DNA from: Bradyrhizobium sp. 1
GTDB taxonomy: Bacteria; Pseudomonadota; Alphaproteobacteria; Rhizobiales; Xanthobacteraceae
DNA: 64,000 nucleotides
Direction: 5' to 3'
Assembly (NCBI RefSeq): GCF_023073315.1
Contig: NZ_JADPJH010000018.1
Span: forward strand, 327,358 to 391,357
Shown here: positions 53,323-61,799 of the stretch, piece by piece
Numbering within the stretch: position 1 is the first letter of the stretch
Layout of the letters: the number at the start of each line of letters is the position of its first letter
Translations under genes and position numbers: made by a program
The notes under the pieces: generated by a model
What the model was told of the DNA's origin: nothing
Seen by the model: only the letters and a program-made list of their open reading frames with translations
Databases searched by the model: none

Positions 53323-54438
53323 ATGTATGTCGCAGTCAAAGGCGGCGAACGCGCCATCGAGAACGCCCATCGGCTGCTCGCCCATGCGCGGCGCGGCGAT
53401 CAAGGCGTTGCGGAAATCTCTCTCGACCAGATCTCGGAACAGCTCGGCCTCGCCGTCGATCGGGTCATGAGCGAAGGCTCGCTCTATGACCGCGAGCTCG
53501 CGGCGCTGGCGATCAAGCAGGCGCGCGGCGATCTGATCGAGGCGATCTTCCTGGTCCGCGCCTTCCGCGCCACGCTGCCACGCTTCGGCACGAGCGAGCC
53601 GGTGAATACCGGCGCGATGCGGGTGCAGCGGCGCGTGTCCGCGACCTTCAAGGACATTCCCGGTGGCCAGATTCTCGGGCCGACCTTCGATTATACGCAT
53701 CGTCTGCTTGATCCCTCGCTCGCTGAAGGATTTGTGCCGGAGGTGCCGGCGACAGCGGAAGCCTCGACGGCGCCAACGCCGCGCGTCACCGACATTCTGG
53801 GCCGCGACGGGCTGATCGAATCTTCGCCGCAGGCCGAGGACGGCGCCAGCGTCGGCGATCTCACCCGGGAGCCGCTGAACTTCCCGGCCGATCGCGATTT
53901 GCGCCTGCAAAATCTCGCGCGCGGTGACGAAGGCTTTCTCCTCGCTATGGGCTACTCCACCCAGCGCGGCTATGGCCGCAACCATCCCTTCGTCGGCGAG
54001 ATCCGCTTCGGCGAGGTCGAGGTGGAATTCTTCGCCGAGGACGTCGGCTTCGCCGTGCCGCTCGGCTCCATCGAGCTGACCGAGTGCCAGATGGTCAACC
54101 AGTTCAAGGGCTCCGCGACCGAAGCGCCGTGCTTCACCCGCGGCTATGGCCTCGCCTTCGGCCAGAGCGAGCGCAAGACCATGTCGATGGCGCTGGTCGA
54201 CCGCGCGCTGCGTGCCCGCGAACTCGGTGAAGAGGCACTCGCACCGGCGCAAGATGAAGAATTCGTAATGTCGCATTCGGACAACGTCCAGGCCACCGGC
54301 TTCGTCGAGCATCTGAAGCTGCCGCACTATGTCGACTTCCAGTCCGAGCTCGGCCTGTTGCGCAAGCTGCGCCAGGAATTTTCTAAAGCGTTTGCCGAGA
54401 CCAGTGCGCCCGATGCCATGAAGGAGGCCGCGGAATGA
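53323..54438 (+). CDS. phnI: carbon-phosphorus lyase complex subunit PhnI
   Basis: A 371-residue PhnI, the nucleosidase subunit that displaces adenine from ATP with phosphonate. Seen are MYVAVKGGERAIENAHRLLA, LYDRELAALAIKQARGDLIE, RVSATFKDIPGGQILGPTFD, LAMGYSTQRGYGRNHPFVGE and CFTRGYGLAFGQSERKTMSM. Length agrees with the family. The ATG is three bases after phnH and its stop overlaps phnJ (ATGA). Confidence 0.95.
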   Translation: MYVAVKGGERAIENAHRLLAHARRGDQGVAEISLDQISEQLGLAVDRVMSEGSLYDRELAALAIKQARGDLIEAIFLVRAFRATLPRFGTSEPVNTGAMRVQRRVSATFKDIPGGQILGPTFDYTHRLLDPSLAEGFVPEVPATAEASTAPTPRVTDILGRDGLIESSPQAEDGASVGDLTREPLNFPADRDLRLQNLARGDEGFLLAMGYSTQRGYGRNHPFVGEIRFGEVEVEFFAEDVGFAVPLGSIELTECQMVNQFKGSATEAPCFTRGYGLAFGQSERKTMSMALVDRALRARELGEEALAPAQDEEFVMSHSDNVQATGFVEHLKLPHYVDFQSELGLLRKLRQEFSKAFAETSAPDAMKEAAE

Positions 54439-55325
54439 ACGCGCCCGCCTACAATTTTGCCTATCTCGACGAGCAGACCAAGCGGATGATCCGCCGAGCG
54501 ATCCTCAAGGCGATCGCGATCCCCGGCTATCAGGTGCCGTTCGCCAGCCGCGAGATGCCGATGCCCTATGGCTGGGGCACCGGCGGCGTGCAGGTGACCG
54601 CCGCGATCCTCGGACCGCAAGACGTGCTCAAGGTGATCGACCAGGGCTCCGACGACACCACCAACGCGATCTCGATCCGGAAATTCTTCGCCAAGACCGC
54701 GGGTATTGCGACGACAACGACAACGGTTGACGCGACCGTGATCCAGACTCGTCACCGCATCCCGGAGACGTCGCTGCACGCGAACCAGGTGCTGGTCTAT
54801 CAGGTGCCGATCCCGGAGCCGCTGCGTTTCCTCGAACCGCGCGAGACCGAGACGCGGCGCATGCATGCGCTGGCCGAATACGGCCTGATGCATGTGAAGC
54901 TCTACGAGGATATCGCCCGCTTCGGTCACATCGCGACCGCCTACGCCTATCCGGTGAAGGTGAACGCGCGCTATGTGATGGACCCGTCGCCGACGCCGAA
55001 ATTCGACAATCCCAAGATGGACAACAGTCCGGCGCTGCAATTGTTCGGCGCTGGCCGTGAGAAACGCATCTATGCGATCCCGCCCTACACGAAAGTGGTG
55101 TCGCTCGATTTCGAGGATCACCCGTTCGAGCCTTATCGCTTCAACGCGCCCTGCGCGCTGTGCGCCGCCGAGAACTCCTATCTCGACGAGATCGTGACCG
55201 ACGACAAGGGCGGCCGCATGTTCGTCTGCTCCGATACGGACTATTGCGAAGGCCGCCAGGCCGCCGGGCATCACGGTAGCCTCAGCGCTGCGCCGTACAA
55301 GGAGAAGGCGGGCTCACATGGCTGA
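54435..55325 (+). CDS. phnJ: carbon-phosphorus lyase catalytic subunit PhnJ
   Basis: A 296-residue radical-SAM-type enzyme that cleaves the C-P bond of ribose 1-phosphonate 5-phosphate. The cluster/catalytic cysteines follow exactly C-x2-C-x21-C-x5-C: Cys240, Cys243, Cys265 and Cys271 (PCALCAAENS, MFVCSDTDYC). Other conserved stretches are RRAILKAIAIPGYQVPFASR, MPYGWGTGGVQVTAAI and YAYPVKVNARYVMDPSPTP. All cysteines are present, so the enzyme should be active. It overlaps phnK by eight bases. Confidence 0.96.
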   Translation: MNAPAYNFAYLDEQTKRMIRRAILKAIAIPGYQVPFASREMPMPYGWGTGGVQVTAAILGPQDVLKVIDQGSDDTTNAISIRKFFAKTAGIATTTTTVDATVIQTRHRIPETSLHANQVLVYQVPIPEPLRFLEPRETETRRMHALAEYGLMHVKLYEDIARFGHIATAYAYPVKVNARYVMDPSPTPKFDNPKMDNSPALQLFGAGREKRIYAIPPYTKVVSLDFEDHPFEPYRFNAPCALCAAENSYLDEIVTDDKGGRMFVCSDTDYCEGRQAAGHHGSLSAAPYKEKAGSHG

Positions 55326-56115
55326 TCAAGACATGCTCGAAAACGATCAGCCGCTGCTGGTTGCGGAGTCTCTCAGCAAATCCTACGGCCGTATCGCCGC
55401 GTGCCGCGATGTGTCGTTCTCGCTCTATTCCGGCGAGGTGCTGGCGATCGTCGGTGAATCCGGCTCGGGCAAGTCGACGCTGCTCCAGTTGCTGTCGGGC
55501 CAGCTCGCGGCCAGTGGCGGACATGTGTCGTATCGGATGCGCGATGGCGTCACCCGCGATCTTGCCACGCTGGGCGAGGCCGAGCGCCGCTTCCTGTTCC
55601 GTACCGACTGGGGCTTTGTGCATCAGGATCCCGCTCAGGGCCTGCGCATGGCGGTTTCGGCCGGCGCCAATGTCGGCGAACGGCTGATGGCGGTCGGCTG
55701 GAACCATTACGGCCGCATCCGCGAGACCGCGTCCGACTGGCTTGGCCGCGTCGAGATCGATGTCGCGCGCATCGACGACGCGCCGCGCACCTATTCCGGC
55801 GGCATGCGCCAGCGCCTCCAGATCGCCCGCAACCTCGTCACCGAGCCGCGGCTGGTGTTCATGGACGAGCCGACCGGCGGTCTCGACGTGTCCGTGCAGG
55901 CGCGCCTGCTCGATCTCCTGCGCAGCCTCGTTGCCGAGCTGAATCTTGCCGTCATCATCGTCACCCACGACCTCGCGGTCGCGCGGCTGCTGTCGCACCG
56001 CGTGATGGTGATGAAGGGCGGCCGTGTCATCGAGACCGGTCTCACCGACCAGGTGCTCGACGATCCGCGCGAGCCCTATACCCAACTCCTCGTCTCCTCG
56101 ATTTTGCCGCCATAA
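55318..56115 (+). CDS. phnK: carbon-phosphorus lyase ABC-type protein PhnK
   Basis: A 265-residue ABC ATPase homolog that binds the PhnGHIJ core. Walker A GESGSGKSTLLQLLSGQLAA, the PhnK-type insert (MRDGVTRDLATLGEAERRFL, GFVHQDPAQGLRMAVSAGAN), signature YSGGMRQRLQIARNLVTEPR and Walker B LVFMDEPTGGLDV are complete. Its membrane partner is lacking because it acts in the cytosolic complex. Confidence 0.95.
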   Translation: MADQDMLENDQPLLVAESLSKSYGRIAACRDVSFSLYSGEVLAIVGESGSGKSTLLQLLSGQLAASGGHVSYRMRDGVTRDLATLGEAERRFLFRTDWGFVHQDPAQGLRMAVSAGANVGERLMAVGWNHYGRIRETASDWLGRVEIDVARIDDAPRTYSGGMRQRLQIARNLVTEPRLVFMDEPTGGLDVSVQARLLDLLRSLVAELNLAVIIVTHDLAVARLLSHRVMVMKGGRVIETGLTDQVLDDPREPYTQLLVSSILPP

Positions 56116-56125
56116 GCCTTCCAAG

Positions 56126-56836
56126 ATGAGCATTCCAATGACCGCCATGATCGACATCGCCGATGCCAAGAAGACCTTTACGATGCACCTGCAGGGCGGC
56201 ATCGAATTGCCCGTCGTCAGCGGCGTGACCTTCCATGTCAATCCGGGCGAATGCGTCGTTCTGTCGGGGCCGTCAGGCGCCGGCAAGTCGTCGATCCTCA
56301 AGATGATTTTTGGCAATTACCGCTGCGACTCCGGTCGCATCGGTATTCGCCACCGCGATACCTTAATCGATCTCGCCACCGCCGAGCCGCGACAGGTCCT
56401 CAACGTGCGCCGCGCGACCATTGGCTATGTCAGCCAGTTTTTGCGCGCGGTGCCACGGGTCGCCACGATCGACGTCGTTGCAGAGCCGCTGATCGTCAAC
56501 GGCATGGCCCGAGCCGATGCGCAAGCGCGTGCGGGCGAGCTGCTGCACCGCCTCAACATCCCCGAACGGCTCTGGCAGCTTCCGCCAGCGACTTTCTCCG
56601 GCGGCGAGCAGCAGCGCGTCAACATTGCGCGCGGCTTCATCTCGGATCTGCCGATCCTGCTGCTGGACGAGCCGACCGCGTCGCTCGACGCCGCCAACCG
56701 CGCCGTGGTGGTCGCGCTGGTCGCCGAGAAGAAACGCCAGGGCGTCGCCATGGTTGCCATTGTCCACGACGAGGAAATCCGCCATTTGATTGCCGATCGC
56801 ATCGTCGACGTCACCAGCTTTGCCGCCGCCGCCTGA
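56126..56836 (+). CDS. phnL: carbon-phosphorus lyase ABC-type protein PhnL
   Basis: A 236-residue ABC ATPase homolog: LQGGIELPVVSGVTFHVNPG, Walker A GPSGAGKSSILKMIFGNYRC, TIGYVSQFLRAVPRVATIDV, signature FSGGEQQRVNIARGFISDLP and Walker B LLLDEPTASLDA. It follows the E. coli PhnL pattern closely. ATGs at 56138 and 56147 are also possible starts. Confidence 0.94.
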   Translation: MSIPMTAMIDIADAKKTFTMHLQGGIELPVVSGVTFHVNPGECVVLSGPSGAGKSSILKMIFGNYRCDSGRIGIRHRDTLIDLATAEPRQVLNVRRATIGYVSQFLRAVPRVATIDVVAEPLIVNGMARADAQARAGELLHRLNIPERLWQLPPATFSGGEQQRVNIARGFISDLPILLLDEPTASLDAANRAVVVALVAEKKRQGVAMVAIVHDEEIRHLIADRIVDVTSFAAAA

Positions 56837-56848
56837 AGGAAGAGGGAC

Positions 56849-58006
56849 ATGAACGCCAAGCCGAAGGACACATTGATCGCCAACGCCAGGATCGTGCTGG
56901 CTGATAGGGTGATCGAGCAGGGCTGGCTTGCTCTCGCCGACGGACGTATTGCCGAGATCGGCGAGGGCAGGGCGCCCGCGGGCGCGGAGGACGCCGGCGG
57001 CGATTTGATCATGCCGGGCCTGATCGAGCTTCACACCGACCATCTCGAAGCGCATTACGTGCCGCGCCCAAAAGTATTCTGGAATCCGGTCGCCGCGGTC
57101 ATCTCCTATGACGGCCAGCTTGCGACGTCTGGCATCACCACCGTGTTCGACTCGCTTCGGGTCTGGCGCGATGATGGCGCCGAGGAAGTCGATGGTCGTG
57201 CCGGCACGCTCGCCGCCGCTATCACGACCGCGCGCGATGCCGATTTGCTGCGCGCCGACCACTTCCTGCATCTGCGCTGCGAAATCCCGATGCCGAGCGT
57301 GGTCGAGGAGGCCAAGGAGCTGATCGACCGCCCCGACGTCCGCTTGATGTCGCTGATGGACCACACGCCCGGCCAGCGCCAGTTCCGCGACGAGGTCAAG
57401 CTGCGTGATTATTATCGCGGCAAGGGTGGCGGCAAGACCGACGCCGAACTCGATGAGCTGTTCGCAAAGCGCTTCGAGTATCAGAGGCTTTATGCCGCGA
57501 CCAACATGCGCGAGATCGTGGCGCTGGCGCATCAGTACAAGATCCCGCTTGCGAGCCATGACGACACCACCGAGGAGAACGTGGCGGACGCCTTGCGCGA
57601 CGGCGTTTCGGTGGCGGAGTTTCCGACCACGTTGGAGGCCGCGCGCGGCCTGCATCAGGCCGGCATCGGTATCTTGATGGGCGCGCCGAACGTGGTGCGC
57701 GGCGGTTCGCACTCCGGCAACATCGCCGCGGTTGACCTCGCCCGCGAAGGCCTGCTCGACATCCTGTCGTCGGACTACATTCCGTCCAGCCTCCTGATGG
57801 CCGCGCTGCAATTGCCCGAGCATGTGCCCGCGATCAGCCTTCCGGCCGCAGTTCGCACCGTGACCAAGGCGCCGGCCGAGGCGGTCGGTCTCACCGACCG
57901 CGGCGAAGTTGCGACCGGCAAGCGCGCCGATCTGATCCGCGTGCACGTGACCGGCAGCGTTCCCGTAGTCCGCAGCGTCTGGCGTGAAGGAAACCGCGTC
58001 GCATGA
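56849..58006 (+). CDS. phnM: ribose 1-methylphosphonate 5-triphosphate diphosphatase
   Basis: A 385-residue canonical PhnM amidohydrolase that removes pyrophosphate from alkylphosphonate ribose triphosphate. Metal and catalytic motifs: LIMPGLIELHTDHLEAHYVP, FLHLRCEIPMP, LMDHTPGQRQFRD, IPLASHDDTTEEN, VAEFPTTLEAARGLHQAG and ILSSDYIPSSLL. AAGAGGGAC precedes the ATG. Its stop overlaps phnN by four bases. A divergent paralog lies at 45622-46815. Confidence 0.95.
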   Translation: MNAKPKDTLIANARIVLADRVIEQGWLALADGRIAEIGEGRAPAGAEDAGGDLIMPGLIELHTDHLEAHYVPRPKVFWNPVAAVISYDGQLATSGITTVFDSLRVWRDDGAEEVDGRAGTLAAAITTARDADLLRADHFLHLRCEIPMPSVVEEAKELIDRPDVRLMSLMDHTPGQRQFRDEVKLRDYYRGKGGGKTDAELDELFAKRFEYQRLYAATNMREIVALAHQYKIPLASHDDTTEENVADALRDGVSVAEFPTTLEAARGLHQAGIGILMGAPNVVRGGSHSGNIAAVDLAREGLLDILSSDYIPSSLLMAALQLPEHVPAISLPAAVRTVTKAPAEAVGLTDRGEVATGKRADLIRVHVTGSVPVVRSVWREGNRVA

Positions 58007-58599
58007 GCGAGACCGCGACCATGGCCGAGGGTGAGGCAAGCGGGATCGGACCCGGGCGGCTCGTGCTCGTGGTCGGTCCGAGCGGGGCCGGCAAGGACAC
58101 GCTGTTGCGGCTCGCGCAGGCGGCCTGCATCGATGATCGCAACATCGTCTTCCCGCGCCGCGTCGTGACGCGCGAATCCTCCGCGGACGAGGATAACATG
58201 GCGATGAGTCCGGACGAATTTCGTGGCGCCCGCGAGCACGGCGATTTCGCCGTGCACTGGGACGCGCACGGACATTCTTACGCCCTGCCGCTCGACATCA
58301 ATGACGATATCCGTGCCGGCCGAGCCGTCGTCGCCAACGTCTCGCGCACGGTGATCGGCGCGCTGCGCCAGGCGTACGCCAACGTCGTCGTCGTCGCGAT
58401 CACGGCGCCGCCGGACGTGCTGGCGCAGCGGCTCGCCGCACGAGCCCGGCACAGCGACGGCAATATCGGCGATCGCCTCACACGCAGCGTCGACGACGCG
58501 TCGGTCCATGCCGACGTCACCATCCTCAATGCGGGCAGCGCGGACTATCACAGCCGCCACCTCCTGCGCGTAATCAGGAATGAATGCTGGCACGATTAG
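58003..58599 (+). CDS. phnN: ribose 1,5-bisphosphate phosphokinase
   Basis: A 198-residue kinase of the PhnN/guanylate-kinase-like family that makes PRPP from ribose 1,5-bisphosphate. P-loop VVGPSGAGKDTLLRLAQAAC, RRVVTRESSADEDNMAMSPD, ALPLDINDDIRAGRAVVANV and the Arg-rich lid LAARARHSDGNIGDRL are present. It is last of the eight-gene lyase operon. A dispersed repeat overlaps its stop. Confidence 0.93.
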   Translation: MSETATMAEGEASGIGPGRLVLVVGPSGAGKDTLLRLAQAACIDDRNIVFPRRVVTRESSADEDNMAMSPDEFRGAREHGDFAVHWDAHGHSYALPLDINDDIRAGRAVVANVSRTVIGALRQAYANVVVVAITAPPDVLAQRLAARARHSDGNIGDRLTRSVDDASVHADVTILNAGSADYHSRHLLRVIRNECWHD

Positions 58600-58656
58600 A
58601 GCGTTTTCAAGCGAAGTGGATACCGGTTCGCGTCAAGAAAACGCGTCAAGACAAAA
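58598..58656. repeat. dispersed GCGTTTTC repeat, family D
   Basis: GCGTTTTC (58601-58608) pairs with GAAAACGC (58638-58645), with AAGCGAA and TTCGCGT extending the stem; the interior reads GTGGATACCGG. It overlaps the phnN stop by two bases. This type is widespread in Bradyrhizobium-like genomes (recollection). It likely ends the phn transcript. Confidence 0.8.
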
Positions 58657-58684
58657 GTAGCCGGCGCAACAAGGAGAGAGTGGA

Positions 58685-59296
58685 ATGACGGTGATCAATA
58701 CGGTCGAAGAGCTTGAGGCCATCTACGGCGCCACCAACGATGCCTCGACCGTGAAAGTCGCCGACCACGTCACGCCGCTCTACCGTATCTTCATCGAGAA
58801 GGCGCCGTTCGCCGCGCTCGCCACCATCGGGCCCGAGGGCATCGATTGTTCGCCGCGTGGCGATCTCCCCGGCTTCGTCCGCATCCACGATCCCAACACG
58901 CTGATGCTGCCGGACCGCCGCGGCAACAACCGGGTCGATTCCCTGCGCAACATCGTGCGCGATCCCAGGGTGTCGCTGATGTTTTTGATCCCCGGCTCCG
59001 GCAACGCGGTCCGGGCCAACGGCCGCGCGCATCTCTCGGTCGATCCGGGCTTGCTCGACTCGTTCAAAGTTGAGGGTAAGGCGCCGCGCAGCGTCATGGT
59101 GATGGATGTCGATGAAATCTACTTCCAGTGCGCTCGCGCCATCGTCCGCTCCGACCTCTGGAATCCCGACAAGCGCATCGATCCCAAGACCCTGCCGACG
59201 CCCGGCCAGATCCTCGCCGAGATGAGCGAGAACAAGGTCGGCGGCGCAGAGTATGACCGCATCTGGCCGGAGCGCGCTGCCGCTACGATGTGGTGA
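58685..59296 (+). CDS. pyridoxamine 5'-phosphate oxidase-family flavoprotein
   Basis: A 203-residue protein of the PNPOx-like split-barrel fold, MSMEG_1061-like subgroup: FAALATIGPEGIDCSPRGDL, LMLPDRRGNNRVDSLRNIVR (FMN-phosphate binding), VSLMFLIPGSGNAVRANGRA and IYFQCARAIVRSDLWNP. It likely binds FMN or F420-like cofactor and acts as a small reductase. AAGGAGAGAG gives a strong ribosome site. It lies 85 bases past phnN; a link to phosphonate use is uncertain. Confidence 0.85.
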   Translation: MTVINTVEELEAIYGATNDASTVKVADHVTPLYRIFIEKAPFAALATIGPEGIDCSPRGDLPGFVRIHDPNTLMLPDRRGNNRVDSLRNIVRDPRVSLMFLIPGSGNAVRANGRAHLSVDPGLLDSFKVEGKAPRSVMVMDVDEIYFQCARAIVRSDLWNPDKRIDPKTLPTPGQILAEMSENKVGGAEYDRIWPERAAATMW

Positions 59297-59315
59297 GCGT
59301 CCGCGCTCTCTCGTC

Positions 59316-59455
59316 TCCCTCGCCCCGCTCTTGCGGGGAGAGGGCGGGGTGAGGGGCTCTCTCGACACGTGAGATCGTCGTAGGACCTGTACCCCCTCAC
59401 CCGGATTGCATCTTCGATGCAATCCGACCTCTCCCCGCAAGCGGGGCGAGGTGAA
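59316..59455. repeat. dispersed inverted-repeat element, family A copy
   Basis: Outer arms CGCCCCGCTCTTGCGGGGAG and CCTCTCCCCGCAAGCGGGG. Inner perfect stem CGGATTGCATC (59402-59412), loop TTC, GATGCAATCCG (59416-59426). It separates convergent genes. Confidence 0.88.
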
Positions 59456-59474
59456 GGGGAAGCTCGCCGCGCTG

Positions 59475-60206
59475 CTAACTAAACGCCATCCCGCCGCTCA
59501 ACGCGATCGTTTGCCCGGTCATGTAGGCATTGTCGACCAGCAGCGTCACGGCTTTCGCCACCTCGTCCGCGGTGCCGAAGCGGCCGAGCGGGATGCGGCT
59601 GACGAGCTGGGGCTGGCCGCTCATCATGTCGGTCTCGATCAGCGACGGCGCCACCGCGTTGACGGTGATGCCTTCCTTGACCAGCCGCGCCGCATAACCT
59701 CGCGTGAGACCCTCCATGCCGGCCTTCGACGCATTGTAATGTGGCCCGATCGAGCCGGCACCGCGTGCGGCACCCGAGGAGATGTTGACGATCCGGCCCC
59801 ATTTCCTTGATCGCATCGACGGTAGCACCGCCTGCGTGCACAGGAACACGGATTTCAGATTGACCAGGATGGTGCGATCGAAATCGTCCTCGGTGAGATC
59901 GTCGACGCCGCGCGTGATCGCGATGCCGGCATTGTTGACGAGGATGTCGATGGGGCCGAGCCCGGCCGTGACGTGCTCGACCATGTTGGCCACGGCTTCG
60001 CGCTGTGAGACATCGGCGGCGACGACGATGGCACGACCGCCCTGCTTGCCGATCTCGCCCGCCAGTCGCTCGGCCTGCCCGATCTGCTCGCGGCAGTTGA
60101 TCGCCACGGCCGCGCCTGATGCGGCCAGCGCACGACAGACGGCTGCGCCAATCCCGCGCGAGCCGCCGGTGACGAGCGCCGTGCGCCCCTTCAGATCATC
60201 CGCCAT
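59475..60206 (-). CDS. SDR-family oxidoreductase (FabG-like)
   Basis: A 243-residue classical short-chain dehydrogenase: NAD(P)-binding VTGGSRGIGAAVCRALAASG, structural LVNNAGI, catalytic NISSGAARGAGSIG with Ser and HYNASKAGMEGLTRGYA with Tyr and Lys, and VNAVAPSLIETDMM. It resembles 3-oxoacyl-ACP reductases, but no fatty-acid genes are near; the natural substrate is unknown. It is divergent from the sulfonate-binding gene region. Confidence 0.9.
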   Translation of the reverse strand: MADDLKGRTALVTGGSRGIGAAVCRALAASGAAVAINCREQIGQAERLAGEIGKQGGRAIVVAADVSQREAVANMVEHVTAGLGPIDILVNNAGIAITRGVDDLTEDDFDRTILVNLKSVFLCTQAVLPSMRSRKWGRIVNISSGAARGAGSIGPHYNASKAGMEGLTRGYAARLVKEGITVNAVAPSLIETDMMSGQPQLVSRIPLGRFGTADEVAKAVTLLVDNAYMTGQTIALSGGMAFS

Positions 60207-60466
60207 CTCCAGACCTCCCGATTTGCCTGCTTTGTGGATGCTGGAACCCTATCATGCTGGCCGCGCACCGGTGTTGAAATCGTCGCGAGATGAATCCGAC
60301 TGTCAGCGCTCGCGGCGGGAGAAACGCTCCGGCGCGCACGCGCCAAATATGGATAGCCATTTCATTGACCAATCGCGCCAATCGCTCGATACTTACAGCA
60401 TCGAAAACTGCTCCTCGAGCTTGATGCCGCGACATGAGAACCGATCACCAGCGTAACCTTGACGAC
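60207..60466. promoter_or_regulatory. promoter region between SDR gene and poly-Cys leader
   Basis: About 260 bases before the leader frame. It must hold the SDR promoter and probably the ssuA promoter. No operator was recognised. Confidence 0.35.
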
Positions 60467-60529
60467 ATGCATGCGTGCATGACGCGGCGCTGTTTCTCGG
60501 CGGCAGCCGGCGCCTGTTGTTGTTGCTGA
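60467..60529 (+). CDS. 20-codon poly-cysteine leader peptide, candidate cysteine attenuator
   Basis: ATG at 60467 opens a 20-residue frame (MHACMTRRCF, SAAAGACCCC) that ends in TGT TGT TGT TGC TGA, with six of 20 residues Cys. It lies 71 bases before a small gene and 310 before a sulfonate-binding protein gene. Poly-Cys short frames in mycobacteria act as cysteine-responsive attenuators of sulfur operons. The same mode is inferred here: scarce Cys-tRNA would stall the ribosome at the Cys run and alter downstream structure. No such element is, to my knowledge, described for this gene in rhizobia. The internal ATG at 60479 is an alternative start. Confidence 0.6.
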   Translation: MHACMTRRCFSAAAGACCCC

Positions 60530-60573
60530 TCTCCTTCTAGCAGCATCCCACACCGCAAATTCCAATACGGGAA

Positions 60574-60589
60574 CGCCGAGACTTCGGCG
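60574..60589 (+). promoter_or_regulatory. hairpin between leader and downstream gene
   Basis: CGCCGA (60574-60579), loop GACT, TCGGCG (60584-60589). A stable 6-base stem, 44 bases after the leader stop and 11 before the next ATG, where it could mask the ribosome site. Confidence 0.5.
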
Positions 60590-60600
60590 AGCGAGCAGTC

Positions 60601-60822
60601 ATGTCTCAAGCCCAGTCCAACGCCTACATCATCGAAATCCAGGAACGCGCCGCCGGCATCGTCACAAGAGATGAGCGCGGCTTTCGCTTTTTCTCCTCGG
60701 AGCGCCTTTTCGACAGCCTCGAAGGCCGCCAGTTCCGCACGGCGCGCGAGGCCGAGCGCGCCGCACGAGCCCTGCTCGCCGGGAAGGGCCGGCGCGCAAA
60801 TTCTCAACTCTTCGCCAACTGA
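60601..60822 (+). CDS. small hypothetical protein upstream of ssuA-like gene
   Basis: A 73-residue soluble protein (ERAAGIVTRDERGFRFFSSE, LFDSLEGRQFRTAREAERAA) with a helical, basic C-terminus. It lies between the poly-Cys leader and the sulfonate-binding gene, 17 bases before the latter, so it is co-transcribed. Not recognised as a characterised family; it may be specific to rhizobial sulfur loci. Confidence 0.7.
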   Translation: MSQAQSNAYIIEIQERAAGIVTRDERGFRFFSSERLFDSLEGRQFRTAREAERAARALLAGKGRRANSQLFAN

Positions 60823-60839
60823 AACCGGAGGACCACGAT

Positions 60840-61793
60840 ATGATCACCAGACGCCACGTGCTCGCAACCACGCTTCTGCTGGCGACGGCCTTTGCCGTAC
60901 CCGCATATGCCGAGGACAAGCCGGCGGAGATCCGCATCGGCACGCAGAAGGGCGGCTTCTTTCCGGCGGTGCGCCAGCGCCAGACGCTCGAAAACGCCTT
61001 CAAGCCGCTCGGCATCGAGATCAGATGGATCGACTTCCAGTTCGGCCCGCCGTTGCTGGAGGCCATCAATGTCGGCAGTGTCGATTTCGGCTATGTCGGC
61101 GATTCCCCGCCGATCTTCGCGCAGGCCGGCGGCGCAAAAATCCGCTATGTCGCGGCGGTGAAGTCGGACGGCAACACCCAGGCGATCATCGTGCCGAAGG
61201 ACTCGCCGATACACGCGCTGGCTGACCTCAAGGGCAAGCGCGTTGCCTTCGGCAAGGGCTCGAGTGCGCACAATCTCCTCGTCGCTGCGCTCGAGAAGGG
61301 CGGCCTGTCCTGGTCCGACATCACGCCGGCGCCGCTCGCGCCCGCCGACGCGACGGCTGCCTTCGTGAAAGGCTCGGTCGATGCCTGGTCGATCTGGGAC
61401 CCGTATCTGGCGCTCGCCGAATTGAAGGAGAACGCCCGCGTGCTCGTTTTCGACAAGGACGTGCATAAGCCGAACGCCTATTACATCGCCAACACGGATT
61501 TCGTCGAAAAATATCCGTCGCTGGTCGCAAAGCTCAACACGACATTCGCGTCTGAAGGCGTGTGGGCGGACTCACACCACGAGGAGGTTTCGAAAGCGCA
61601 GGCCGAGGCGACCGGCGTCGATATCGAGGCGATCAGGCGTTTCGTCAACCGTTCCAACTACCGCGTGGTGCCGCTCGATGCCGAGGTGATCAAGAGCCAG
61701 CAGGCCGTCGCCGACCGCTTTGCAAAACTCGGCCTGATCCCAAAGCCGGTCAACGTCTTCGACATCGTCTGGAAGTGGACGCCAGGCTCCTGA
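60840..61793 (+). CDS. ssuA: aliphatic sulfonate ABC transporter substrate-binding protein
   Basis: A 317-residue periplasmic binding protein of the SsuA/TauA type. Signal peptide MITRRHVLATTLLLATAFAV (ending PAYA), then IRIGTQKGGFFPAVRQRQTL, FQFGPPLLEAINVGSVDFGY, GDSPPIFAQAGGAKIRYVAA, LKGKRVAFGKGSSAHNLLVA and VDAWSIWDPYLALAE are typical of sulfonate-binding SsuA. GGAGG precedes the ATG. No permease or monooxygenase gene follows here because the next gene is convergent; partners must be elsewhere. Cysteine-linked regulation is suggested by the upstream leader. Confidence 0.88.
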   Translation: MITRRHVLATTLLLATAFAVPAYAEDKPAEIRIGTQKGGFFPAVRQRQTLENAFKPLGIEIRWIDFQFGPPLLEAINVGSVDFGYVGDSPPIFAQAGGAKIRYVAAVKSDGNTQAIIVPKDSPIHALADLKGKRVAFGKGSSAHNLLVAALEKGGLSWSDITPAPLAPADATAAFVKGSVDAWSIWDPYLALAELKENARVLVFDKDVHKPNAYYIANTDFVEKYPSLVAKLNTTFASEGVWADSHHEEVSKAQAEATGVDIEAIRRFVNRSNYRVVPLDAEVIKSQQAVADRFAKLGLIPKPVNVFDIVWKWTPGS

Positions 61794-61799
61794 CGCGGC

